Assembly: GCA_021781745.1 (NCBI GenBank)
Contig: JAJXWH010000053.1
Span: 1 to 34,248 of the forward strand
Source of the DNA: Bacillota bacterium
GTDB lineage: Bacteria > Bacillota > Clostridia > Clostridiales > Clostridiaceae
Reading direction: 5' to 3'
Length of the DNA stretch: 34,248 bases
The notes under the pieces were generated by a model. That model saw nothing but the letters and a program-made list of their open reading frames with translations. It ran no database searches and had not been told where the DNA came from. A program made the position numbers and the translations under genes. The first letter of the stretch is position 1. Every line of letters begins with the position of its first letter. Below, piece after piece: positions 25,152 through 32,495 of the stretch.

Positions 25152-25358
25152 GTATATATCTGTTAAAATTCATAAATTTATTCTTAAAAGCTGAATCCTT
25201 GGCCTTAGATTCATCAAATCCCGTCGAATTTGTCTCCTAAAAATCAATTTATTCTTTTCTCAGTATATAAGTATTAATTCTTCAAAGAATTTATAATTTA
25301 ATAAAATTTATAAATTTCTTTTTAAAATATTGCTTACTTAAGGCTAATTATTTTGAAA
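25152..25358. other. Non-coding stretch between pgk and tpiA
   Basis: About 205 bases without a gene. Most is AT-rich. A patch at about 25187-25242 is less AT-rich and contains a GAATC/GATTC inverted repeat around CTTGGCC. No T-box, known riboswitch or promoter pattern recognised. Confidence 0.35.
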
Positions 25359-26534
25359 TTAGTCATTTAATGCAGCGATTCCTGGTAATACTTTACCTTC
25401 TAAGAATTCTAATGATGCTCCACCACCAGTTGAAATGTGAGTCATCTTATCTCCGAATCCTAAGATATTAACAGCAGCAGCTGAATCTCCACCACCAATT
25501 ATAGTTGTTGCATCAGCATCAGCCATAGCTTTAGCTACTGCAATTGTTCCTTTATTGTAGTTTTCGAATTCGAATACTCCCATAGGTCCGTTCCAGATAA
25601 CAGTCTTAGCATCTTTGATAGCTTCAGCATATATAGCTTCTGTCTTTGGTCCAATATCTAATCCCATGTTTCCAGCAGGAATATTTTGATCTTCAGTTAC
25701 TGTAGCTTCAACATCTTTAAATTCTGCAGCAACTCTGTGATCTACTGGTAATAAGAACTTAACGCCTTTTTCTTCAGCTTTAGCTATCATTTCTTTAGCA
25801 TAATCAAGTCTATCTTCTTCAACTAAAGAAGTTCCGATTTCATACCCTTGAGCTTTTAAGAATGTATAAGCCATTCCACCACCAATTATGATAGTGTTAA
25901 CTTTATCTAAAAGATTGTTAATAACAGCAATCTTATCAGAAACTTTTGCACCACCTAATATAGCAACGAAAGGTCTTACTGGATTTTCAACTGCATTCCC
26001 TAAGAATTTTAATTCTTTTTGAATTAAGTATCCACATACTGCAGTATCAAGATAATCAGTTACACCAACTGTTGAACAATGAGCTCTGTGTGCTGTACCA
26101 AATGCATCATTAACAAATACATCAGCTAATGAAGCTAATTCTTTTGAGAATTCAGGGATGTTCTTAGATTCTTCTTTTCTGCATCTTGTATTTTCTAATA
26201 ATACAACATCTCCATCTTTCATATCAGCAACAGCTTTTTTAGCGTTTTCACCGACAACTTCTCCATCTCTAGCAAAAACTACTTCTTTTCCAAGCATTTC
26301 GCTTAATCTTGTAGCAACTGGTGCTAATGATTTTGAAGCATCTTTTCCTAAATGTGAACAAAGGATAACTTTTGCACCTTTTTCAACTAAATATTTGATA
26401 GTTGGAAGAGCTCCTACTAATCTATTTTCATCAGTTATAACTCCATCTTTTAATGGAACGTTAAAGTCACATCTTACTAATACTTTTTTTCCGCTTACTT
26501 CAATGTCTTCAATTGTTTTTTTATTGAAATTCAT
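25359..26534 (-). CDS. pgk: Phosphoglycerate kinase
   Basis: Transfers phosphate from 1,3-bisphosphoglycerate to ADP, the first ATP-yielding step of glycolysis; cytosolic. 391 residues, slightly shorter than many homologues. N-lobe substrate motifs are present (VLVRCDFNVPLKDG, LCSHLGKD, ENTRCRKEE, AHRAHCSTVG). The C-lobe nucleotide motifs are GGAKVSDKI, IIIGGGMAYTFL, WNGPMGVFE and IIGGGDSAAAV. The ATG follows AGAGGTGAAAATAA. It is 133 bases after gap and is the second enzyme gene of the cggR operon. Confidence 0.97.
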   Translation of the reverse strand: MNFNKKTIEDIEVSGKKVLVRCDFNVPLKDGVITDENRLVGALPTIKYLVEKGAKVILCSHLGKDASKSLAPVATRLSEMLGKEVVFARDGEVVGENAKKAVADMKDGDVVLLENTRCRKEESKNIPEFSKELASLADVFVNDAFGTAHRAHCSTVGVTDYLDTAVCGYLIQKELKFLGNAVENPVRPFVAILGGAKVSDKIAVINNLLDKVNTIIIGGGMAYTFLKAQGYEIGTSLVEEDRLDYAKEMIAKAEEKGVKFLLPVDHRVAAEFKDVEATVTEDQNIPAGNMGLDIGPKTEAIYAEAIKDAKTVIWNGPMGVFEFENYNKGTIAVAKAMADADATTIIGGGDSAAAVNILGFGDKMTHISTGGGASLEFLEGKVLPGIAALND

Positions 26535-26577
26535 TTATTTTCACCTCTAAAACTTATTTTTATTCCTTATTTAAAAT

Positions 26578-26615
26578 AGTCTGGCTTTATAGCCTTATAC
26601 TACAAAACCAGACTT
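26578..26615 (-). terminator. Hairpin between gap and pgk
   Basis: Stem AGTCTGG-C-TTT / AAA-A-CCAGACT with about a 16-base loop; TATTTTAAAT follows on the minus strand. With the poor T tract it looks more like an attenuating or processing hairpin than a full stop. Confidence 0.45.
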
Positions 26616-26667
26616 ATTTACTTTAATAACATAAATTTGCGCTTTTATGCTTTAAATATGGTTTAAA

Positions 26668-27669
26668 TTACTTTAAGTTAGCGAAGTATCCTAAAGTTCT
26701 GATTAATTGGTTAGTGTATGACATTTCGTTATCATACCAAGAAGCAACTTTAACTAATTGTTCTCCGTTAACTTCCATAACTTTAGTTTGTGTAGCATCG
26801 AATAATGATCCGAAGCTGCTTCCTATAATATCACAAGAAACTATTGGATCTTCAGTATAACCGAAAGATTCAGTTGCAGCTTCTTTCATAGCAGCATTGA
26901 TTTCATCTGCAGTTACTTTCTTATCTAAAGTACAAACTAATTCAGTTAATGAACCAGTGATTGTTGGAACTCTTTGAGCTCCTCCGTCTAATTTTCCAGC
27001 TAATTCTGGGATAACTAAACCGATAGCTTTAGCAGCACCAGTTGAGTTAGGAATGATAGAAGCTGCAGCAGCTCTAGCTCTTCTTAAATCACCATTTCTG
27101 TGTGGAGCATCTAAAGTATTTTGATCGTTAGTGTAAGAGTGGATTGTAGTCATGAAACCTTTTGTTAATCCAAATTTATCACTTAATACTTTAGCGAATG
27201 GAGCTAAACAGTTAGTAGTACATGAAGCACCTGAAATAACTGTATCATCTGCTTTTAATATATTGTGGTTTACGTTGTAAACTACTGTTGGTAGATCATT
27301 TCCAGCTGGAGCTGAAATAACAACTTTCTTAGCACCTGCTTCGATATGAGCTGAAGCTTTTGCTTTTGATGCAAAAAATCCAGTACATTCTAAAACGATG
27401 TCTACATTTAATGCTCCCCAAGGTAAGTTTGCTGGGTTAGAATCAGCAGTTACTTTGATTTCCTTTCCGTTTACTACGAAAGCTCCTTCTTTAACTTCGA
27501 TTTCTCCATCGAATTTTCCTTGAGCTGAATCATATTTGAATAGGTGAGCTAACATTTTAGCATCTGTTAAATCGTTGATTGCAACCACATTAAATTCAGG
27601 GTTGTTAATCATTAATCTTAAAGCTAATCTTCCTATTCTTCCAAAACCATTAATTGCTACGTTTACCAT
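26668..27669 (-). CDS. gap: Glyceraldehyde-3-phosphate dehydrogenase
   Basis: Oxidises glyceraldehyde-3-phosphate to 1,3-bisphosphoglycerate with NAD; cytosolic tetramer. 333 residues with the Rossmann motif INGFGRIGRLALR, catalytic Cys150 in GASCTTNCLAP and GDLRRARAAAASIIP. D33 in AINDLTD is the residue that favours NAD over NADP, so this is the catabolic type. RBS AGGAGGTAATTGTA. It follows cggR by about 60 bases and should be co-transcribed from the CggR-controlled promoter. The choice of codons looks restricted (many GCT, GTT, ACT), as expected for a highly expressed gene. Confidence 0.97.
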   Translation of the reverse strand: MVNVAINGFGRIGRLALRLMINNPEFNVVAINDLTDAKMLAHLFKYDSAQGKFDGEIEVKEGAFVVNGKEIKVTADSNPANLPWGALNVDIVLECTGFFASKAKASAHIEAGAKKVVISAPAGNDLPTVVYNVNHNILKADDTVISGASCTTNCLAPFAKVLSDKFGLTKGFMTTIHSYTNDQNTLDAPHRNGDLRRARAAAASIIPNSTGAAKAIGLVIPELAGKLDGGAQRVPTITGSLTELVCTLDKKVTADEINAAMKEAATESFGYTEDPIVSCDIIGSSFGSLFDATQTKVMEVNGEQLVKVASWYDNEMSYTNQLIRTLGYFANLK

Positions 27670-27728
27670 TACAATTACCTCCTAATAATGCTTTTCTTTT
27701 TTTATAAAAATAAATTTTACAAACAAAT

Positions 27729-28769
27729 TTAATAACCGAATTGATTCTTTAATATATTAATTATACCTTCAGCCGCAGCCTCATCTGTAACTAATACACC
27801 GCCAAAATCATTATATTCAGTTGCTATAATAGACTCAACTTTATTCTTCCCACCTGCTACTGCAATATGTGTTTTTATTTTTCTTGCTTCATTAATTTTT
27901 ATTCCAATTGCGGTAGTTTCTGAGATTATTTTAGAGTCTTTATTGAAATAACATCCAAATGCTTCTCCAACAGCTCCATTATTTATTAAATTATCTATTT
28001 CTTGCTGAGGAACACCTCTTTTTCTAGCCATTTGTACAGCGTTACCTATACCATAAATTAGAACATCTGCTTTATGAATAGTATCTATTACAACTTTTAC
28101 AGCTTCTTCTTTAAGCAAGGTATCTATTATATCCAAGCTTAAATTTTCTGAGATGTGAAGCATTTTATAAGTACCATTTAACTTTTTTGCTAAAGTGGCA
28201 GCTAATGTATTTGCCTGGGTTTCAACTTTTTTACCCATTCCGCCTCTTGCTGGTACTACTTGTATATGAGATAAACTTGTTATTTTAGGAAATGCTTCTA
28301 CAACTTCTTTTAATGTACTTCCCCCTGTTAAAGCTATAATAAAATTATCTTCTAAAACATCTTTAACATAATTAGCACAAGCCTTTCCTAAATCCTTTAA
28401 GACTAAAGGATTTTCTTCTACGTCTCCTGGGACTATTATTACTTTTTTTAGGTTAAGAAAAGATTCTATTTTCTTTTCTACTTCTGATAGACCTTTTATT
28501 TCATGAATAAAATCGTTTAATTTGTGTATAATTTCCACGCCTTCACTTGTAACTGTCATTCCAGAAGTATTTATCTCAATTAAACCTTGCTCCTTTAAAA
28601 AACCTATCTCTGTTCTTACTGTTCTTTCACCAACATTTAGCATATCGGCTAGGACTCTTCTCCCAATAGGTTGATTATGAAAGATTGTTCTGAGTACGTT
28701 ATACCTTTTCTCTAATGTATTTACAAGCTCAGGAACTATCTTCTTTTGTAATTCTAATATTTCCTGCAA
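27729..28769 (-). CDS. cggR: Central glycolytic genes regulator CggR (TTG start)
   Basis: SorC/DeoR-type repressor of the gapA operon; in Bacillus subtilis it releases DNA when fructose-1,6-bisphosphate rises. 346 residues from the TTG at 28769. N-terminal winged helix-turn-helix (about 25-75, PIGRRVLADMLNVGERTVRTE, in pieces shorter than that here), then a sugar-phosphate-binding domain with ALTGGSTLKEV, PARGGMG, YGIGNA and VAVAGGKNK at the end. A longer frame starts at an ATG at 28802, but that ATG lies inside the operator. The TTG has AAGGGAGTGTTTGAG before it and aligns the protein (QEILELQKKIVPEL) with the N-terminus of B. subtilis CggR as I remember it. First gene of the glycolytic operon. 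Confidence 0.92.
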   Translation of the reverse strand: MQEILELQKKIVPELVNTLEKRYNVLRTIFHNQPIGRRVLADMLNVGERTVRTEIGFLKEQGLIEINTSGMTVTSEGVEIIHKLNDFIHEIKGLSEVEKKIESFLNLKKVIIVPGDVEENPLVLKDLGKACANYVKDVLEDNFIIALTGGSTLKEVVEAFPKITSLSHIQVVPARGGMGKKVETQANTLAATLAKKLNGTYKMLHISENLSLDIIDTLLKEEAVKVVIDTIHKADVLIYGIGNAVQMARKRGVPQQEIDNLINNGAVGEAFGCYFNKDSKIISETTAIGIKINEARKIKTHIAVAGGKNKVESIIATEYNDFGGVLVTDEAAAEGIINILKNQFGY

Positions 28770-28784
28770 CTCAAACACTCCCTT

Positions 28785-28821
28785 GGTCACTACGTGTCCC
28801 ATACTATTTCTTTATGTCCCA
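28785..28821 (-). promoter_or_regulatory. CggR operator
   Basis: Minus strand has two GGGACA half-sites, at 28820-28815 and 28800-28795, whose starts are 20 bases apart, followed by GTGACC. As I recall the B. subtilis cggR operator, it has the same GGGAC spacing. It lies between the predicted promoter and the TTG start of cggR, where it could block elongation or initiation. Autoregulation by CggR is the family rule; binding here is inferred. Confidence 0.8.
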
Positions 28822-28829
28822 CATTTATT

Positions 28830-28858
28830 ATTATAAAACACCTTTTTAAAATTTTAAA
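28830..28858 (-). promoter_or_regulatory. Promoter of the cggR-gap-pgk operon
   Basis: TTTAAA-N17-TATAAT on the minus strand; the -10 is perfect, the -35 moderate. The start site would fall at or just before the CggR operator. Confidence 0.65.
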
Positions 28859-29035
28859 GTCTTTATCGAAACTTTTTTTATAATATTTCAAAAAAAACAA
28901 AAAAACACTAACAGAATTAATTATTAGTAAACTTTTTTGTAATACTATACATTATTGCATAATCCAGTTTATATCATAAATTTAATCTAAAAATTTTAAC
29001 CTTAGCTTCCATAATAATACTAATACCATAAATTA

Positions 29036-29138
29036 TTAATTTCAATTGTCATAATTTGCTCACCCATACATTTTCCATAAAACTGATTAATTCTATTAAA
29101 TGAAATGGCAATTAAATAATGACAATTGAAATTTAATT
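29036..29138. repeat. Inverted repeat after rpoN
   Basis: ATTAATTTCAATTGTCAT at 29036 pairs, with one extra base, with a complement ending near 29138. Inner parts also pair patchily (AATTTGC with GGCAATT). The total hairpin is about 103 bases, 50 bases past the rpoN stop. It could be the rpoN terminator region or another small mobile hairpin. Its sequence matches neither family found elsewhere in the window. The remaining bases from 28860 to 29187 are AT-rich with no gene seen. Confidence 0.55.
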
Positions 29139-29187
29139 ATAAAAACTTTATAATCTTTCATTAGAAAATATTTAGCTTAATATATTA

Positions 29188-30579
29188 CTACAATCTTTTT
29201 CTCATTGAAGAAGATTTTATTCCTAACTCTTCTCTATACTTAGCAACTGTTCTACGTGAAATATTCATTTTTTTCTCAGCTAACATGGAACTTATTATTT
29301 GATCGGAAAGTGGCTTGTTTTTATTCTCTTCATCTATTATCTTTTTTATTTCATTTTTTATTTTTACAGTTGCCATATCATCGTCATTGTTCGAAGATAA
29401 GCCACTTGCAAACAAATCTTTTATTTTTATTGTACCAAAACTAGTTAATACATATTTATCTTTAATTGCTCGACTTACAGTTGACTCATGAAGATTAATT
29501 ATTTCCGCAACTTCTTTTAATGTTAGCGGTTTTATATGTTGTTTACCAAACTTAAAAAAATCCCTTTGTTTATCAACCAGACATTCTAAAACTCTAAACA
29601 ATGTATTTTTTCTTTGCTCAATGGATTTAATTAAAAATAATGCTTGATTAATTTTATCTTTCACATAAGCATTTGTTTCACTATCCTGATTATTTTGCAA
29701 AACATCTCTATAAGTTTTATTAATCATAAGCCTTGGCAAAACATTTTCATTCATTAATATAAAAAATTCACCATCGACATTTTTAATTTCAGCATCCGGT
29801 ATTATATAGTTAACCTCTTCACCTGTATAAAATCCTCTTGAAGGCTTAGGTTCTAATTTCTTTATTAAATCTCCATATCTTTGAGCTTCTCTTGGTGTAA
29901 TGTTTAAATCTTTGGCAACTATCTCATACTTATTTTCCGCAACATTTTCTAAATGATTTAAAATTATTTTCTCTATTATGTTATCTAAAATATTTAATTT
30001 TAAACTCTGAATAAGCAGGCATTCCTTAATATTTCTGGCTCCTATACCATAGGGTTCCAATGTCTGGACTATTTTCAATGCCTTTTCAACTACTTCCTCT
30101 GGTATCTTCAATTCTTCTGAAAGCTCCTCTATTGGAATTTCCAAATATCCTCTGTAATCTAATGACTCAACAATATATCTACATATACTCAGCATAAACT
30201 GATCTTCATTTGTCTCTACTAACTGTTCTTGTAAGTAATCCTTTAATGATACTTTTTTTTCAATAAAATTTAATGGCGAAACGTCCTCATTAGAATAATT
30301 TATTTCTGATTTATCCCTATAATTCTCGGAGTATAACTCTTCAATTATTTTTTTATGATCATATCTATCTTCTGTACTCATTTCTCCATTCATATGCATA
30401 TCATCATATGAACTCATTTCTTCATTAACTTCTAAAACTGGATTTTCTGAATACTCATTATCAATATATTCTCTCAGATCATGAAGAGACATTTGTAAAA
30501 GTTTTATAGATTGCTGCATACTTTGTGTTAATATCATTCTCTGTTCCTGGGTCATCTTCATGTTATAATCCAAATTCAT
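29188..30579 (-). CDS. rpoN: RNA polymerase sigma-54 factor RpoN (SigL)
   Basis: Sigma-54, which directs polymerase to -24/-12 promoters and needs AAA+ activators. 463 residues from the ATG at 30579. Region I is Gln/Leu-rich (QEQRMILTQSMQQSIKLLQM). An acidic region II (about 55-105) follows, then the core-binding domain with LEPYGIGARNIKECL, the helix-turn-helix LTLKEVAEIINLHESTVSRA, and the C-terminal RpoN box RRTVAKYRE (about 442-450). AGGAGG with a 6-base gap precedes this ATG; the in-frame ATG five codons earlier overlaps that site. It has its own promoter. In Bacilli sigL is often near the gap operon, as here. No -24/-12 promoter (TGGCAC-N5-TTGC) was found in the window, so its targets lie elsewhere. 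Confidence 0.95.
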   Translation of the reverse strand: MNLDYNMKMTQEQRMILTQSMQQSIKLLQMSLHDLREYIDNEYSENPVLEVNEEMSSYDDMHMNGEMSTEDRYDHKKIIEELYSENYRDKSEINYSNEDVSPLNFIEKKVSLKDYLQEQLVETNEDQFMLSICRYIVESLDYRGYLEIPIEELSEELKIPEEVVEKALKIVQTLEPYGIGARNIKECLLIQSLKLNILDNIIEKIILNHLENVAENKYEIVAKDLNITPREAQRYGDLIKKLEPKPSRGFYTGEEVNYIIPDAEIKNVDGEFFILMNENVLPRLMINKTYRDVLQNNQDSETNAYVKDKINQALFLIKSIEQRKNTLFRVLECLVDKQRDFFKFGKQHIKPLTLKEVAEIINLHESTVSRAIKDKYVLTSFGTIKIKDLFASGLSSNNDDDMATVKIKNEIKKIIDEENKNKPLSDQIISSMLAEKKMNISRRTVAKYREELGIKSSSMRKRL

Positions 30580-30666
30580 AATTTTCCTCCTCATAAATTT
30601 ATGTACTTTATCCTAATTAAACGTATTCATTATGACTGCTTGTGCCTAAGAATAAATCTTTTTTAT

Positions 30667-30696
30667 AGTATACTCCGTCTACTCATAATATTGCAA
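30667..30696 (-). promoter_or_regulatory. Promoter of rpoN
   Basis: TTGCAA-N18-TATACT on the minus strand, about 88 bases upstream of the ATG. Reasonable sigma-A match. Confidence 0.55.
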
Positions 30697-30823
30697 GTCC
30701 ACTATACTTCTGCAATAAAGAGTTCCAAGTTTTTCCTTAATATATATGGCATTTTAACACTACTTAAATTCTTCTGTATTATAATTATGTGTTGATTTTT
30801 ATATTTAATTACTAAATTTAAAA

Positions 30824-30861
30824 ACATGCTTTATAGTATAAGTATACGCATAAAAGCATGT
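30824..30861 (-). terminator. Terminator of the trmL-degV operon
   Basis: ACATGCTTT / AAAGCATGT stem with an inner GTATA/TATAC pairing; TTTTTAAATTT follows on the minus strand, 13 bases past the degV stop. Confidence 0.75.
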
Positions 30862-30873
30862 CTTTATTTTATT

Positions 30874-31710
30874 CTATTTTGTTAAAAATACCAATCCACA
30901 GCAACCAGGTCCAGAATGTATACATACTGTTGATCCAACAGGACACTCAAGATAATTAAAATTATTATTTTTCAAATATTCTCTAAGTAATTCCGTCAAT
31001 TCAGCATTATCTACATCAATTAATAACACCGGCATTTCATCATCTAAATTTGAATTTTCCAAGTCACTAATAATTTTTTTAATTGCTTTTTTATTACCTC
31101 TTATTTTATCTTTAACAGACATAATCCCATCTTTTATCTCAAGTATCAACTTAATTCCCAGCATATTACCAACTGTACCAGCAGTTTTAGAAATTCTTCC
31201 GCCTCTTACAAGATACTCCAACGAATCAAAATAGACTGATAGCTTTACATTATTTCTACTTCTATTTAATTCCTCCTGCATTTCTAGCAGATTATATCCT
31301 TTTTCTCTAAGTTTAGCTGCTTTTAAAACTAGAATTCCAAGTGCTGCTGTAACGTTTAATGAATCTACTACAATAATATCTTCACTTTCTATCATTTCTT
31401 TGGCAATAAATGCAGATTGATATGTTCCACTCATAACTGAAGACATATGAATTGATATAATTTTGTATCCTTCATTTAAGTATTTCTTATACGCTTCAAT
31501 AAATCTATTAGGCGTGACCTGAGCCGTAGTTGGAAGTATATTTTCATTTTTTATTCTTTCAAAAACTTCACTGGTGCTTATTTCAACTCCATCTAGGTAA
31601 CTGTCTTCGCCAAAATTTATTAATAATGGTAATACTTCAATATTGTACTTCTCATATATCTCTTTACATAAATCAGCAGTACTATCAGTAATGATTTTTA
31701 TCTTTTCCAT
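30874..31710 (-). CDS. DegV family fatty-acid-binding protein
   Basis: A 278-residue cytosolic protein of the DegV (FakB-like) family, which binds a fatty acid in a deep pocket; some members present it to the kinase FakA for phosphorylation. Family marks are the N-terminal ITDSTADLCKE, the LPTTAQVTPNRF segment, HMSSVMSGTYQSA with the fatty-acid head-group Ser/Thr region, VVDSLNVTAALGILVLKAA, and YLVRGGRISKTAG. The ATG follows GAGGAATGAAGATAT. It lies 20 bases after trmL and shares its promoter. No fakA gene is beside it, so the partner kinase and the actual lipid are unknown. Clostridia carry several DegV paralogs. Confidence 0.88.
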   Translation of the reverse strand: MEKIKIITDSTADLCKEIYEKYNIEVLPLLINFGEDSYLDGVEISTSEVFERIKNENILPTTAQVTPNRFIEAYKKYLNEGYKIISIHMSSVMSGTYQSAFIAKEMIESEDIIVVDSLNVTAALGILVLKAAKLREKGYNLLEMQEELNRSRNNVKLSVYFDSLEYLVRGGRISKTAGTVGNMLGIKLILEIKDGIMSVKDKIRGNKKAIKKIISDLENSNLDDEMPVLLIDVDNAELTELLREYLKNNNFNYLECPVGSTVCIHSGPGCCGLVFLTK

Positions 31711-31730
31711 ATATCTTCATTCCTCTACAT

Positions 31731-32192
31731 TTATTTCATATTAGGAAATCCTATCTGCCTTAAAGCCTCATAAGCAACTATAGCTACTGTATTAGATAAA
31801 TTTAAACTTCTAGCACTTGACTTTATCATAGGAACTCTAAATCCACTATACCTATGATGAACTTCTTGTGGAACTCCACTTGACTCTCTTCCAAACATTA
31901 TAAAATCCCCTTCTTTAAAGGAAACTTCATCAAAATGTTTATCTGCATGAGTAGTCGATAAGTATATTGTATTATGCCCATACTTATTCATGAAATCTTC
32001 GTAACTCTCATGTATTTCTAACTCTAAATCCTTCCAATAATCTAATCCCGCTCTTCTTACTTGTTTTTCGTTTATTTCAAAGCCTAAAGGTTTTATTAAA
32101 TGCAATTTACTATTGGTAAGAACGCAAGTTCTCGCAATATTTCCAGTATTTTGCGGTATTTCAGGCTCATATAATACTATATTTAAATTCAA
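31731..32192 (-). CDS. trmL: tRNA (cytidine/uridine-34-2'-O)-methyltransferase TrmL
   Basis: SPOUT-class methyltransferase that adds a 2'-O-methyl at the wobble base of tRNA-Leu isoacceptors, using SAM; cytosolic. 153 residues, the length of the minimal one-domain TrmL (CspR/YibK). SPOUT motif 1 is PEIPQNTGNIARTC, motif 2 IMFGRESSGVPQE and motif 3 RSLNLSNTVAIVAYEALRQ, which form the knotted SAM site. Translation starts with TTG: AGGTGG lies just in front and no better ATG is in frame. It is the first gene of a two-gene operon with degV, behind a consensus promoter. Confidence 0.93.
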   Translation of the reverse strand: MNLNIVLYEPEIPQNTGNIARTCVLTNSKLHLIKPLGFEINEKQVRRAGLDYWKDLELEIHESYEDFMNKYGHNTIYLSTTHADKHFDEVSFKEGDFIMFGRESSGVPQEVHHRYSGFRVPMIKSSARSLNLSNTVAIVAYEALRQIGFPNMK

Positions 32193-32246
32193 AATTCCAC
32201 CTTCTCCTATTTTGGTACAAAAAGATTAGTCTACTTTTATTTTAAA

Positions 32247-32275
32247 ATTATACTATATGGTTCATAACAAGTCAA
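32247..32275 (-). promoter_or_regulatory. Promoter of trmL-degV
   Basis: TTGACT-N17-TATAAT on the minus strand, near-perfect sigma-A promoter, with about a 48-base leader before the TTG start. Confidence 0.82.
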
Positions 32276-32320
32276 AAATATTCATTTCAAGCTCACCAAA
32301 CCCATGTTTATGCTTTCCTT

Positions 32321-32376
32321 GGCACACAAAAGAAAATTACAATTCCAAAATGCCACTGTTATTTTTAGATTGTGCC
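32321..32376. repeat. Short hairpin element, family 2, decayed copy
   Basis: 56 bases bounded by GGCACA and TGTGCC. The right arm read inward, GGCACAATCTAAAAATAA, closely matches the right arm of the complete copy at 16449-16608 (GGCACAATCAAAAAAATAA). The left arm is less conserved, and the long inner arms of the complete copy are missing. It lies between the trmL promoter and the vanW terminator. Confidence 0.6.
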
Positions 32377-32426
32377 TTAGCTATTAAGTAAAGCTTATTC
32401 ATTAGTTTGATATTTTATTCCCTCCA

Positions 32427-32487
32427 AAAAAATGAAAGCTTATTTTCTTTTTAATAGTGAAATTTATATTAAAAGAAAACTGCTTTC
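32427..32487 (-). terminator. Terminator of the VanW-family gene
   Basis: Very long stem: GAAAGC outer arms, a short mismatch, then TTTTCTTTT-AATA with its complement, about 19 paired bases in all. TTTTTTT follows on the minus strand. It starts about 9 bases past the stop. Confidence 0.85.
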
Positions 32488-32495
32488 GCTCTATT

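Noticed and set aside
25187..25242. Possible riboswitch or T-box leader before tpiA
   Set aside because: Less AT-rich patch with a small GAATC/GATTC repeat, but none of the conserved blocks of known leaders could be found.
26158..26550. A 130-codon plus-strand ORF inside pgk
   Set aside because: Antisense shadow of phosphoglycerate kinase with no ribosome binding site.
32380..32430. A 16-codon minus-strand ORF (start MNKLYLIAK) with a GGAGGG upstream
   Set aside because: It runs from the vanW terminator into the family 2 hairpin remnant, the spacing from GGAGGG to ATG is too long, and the product has no recognisable feature.
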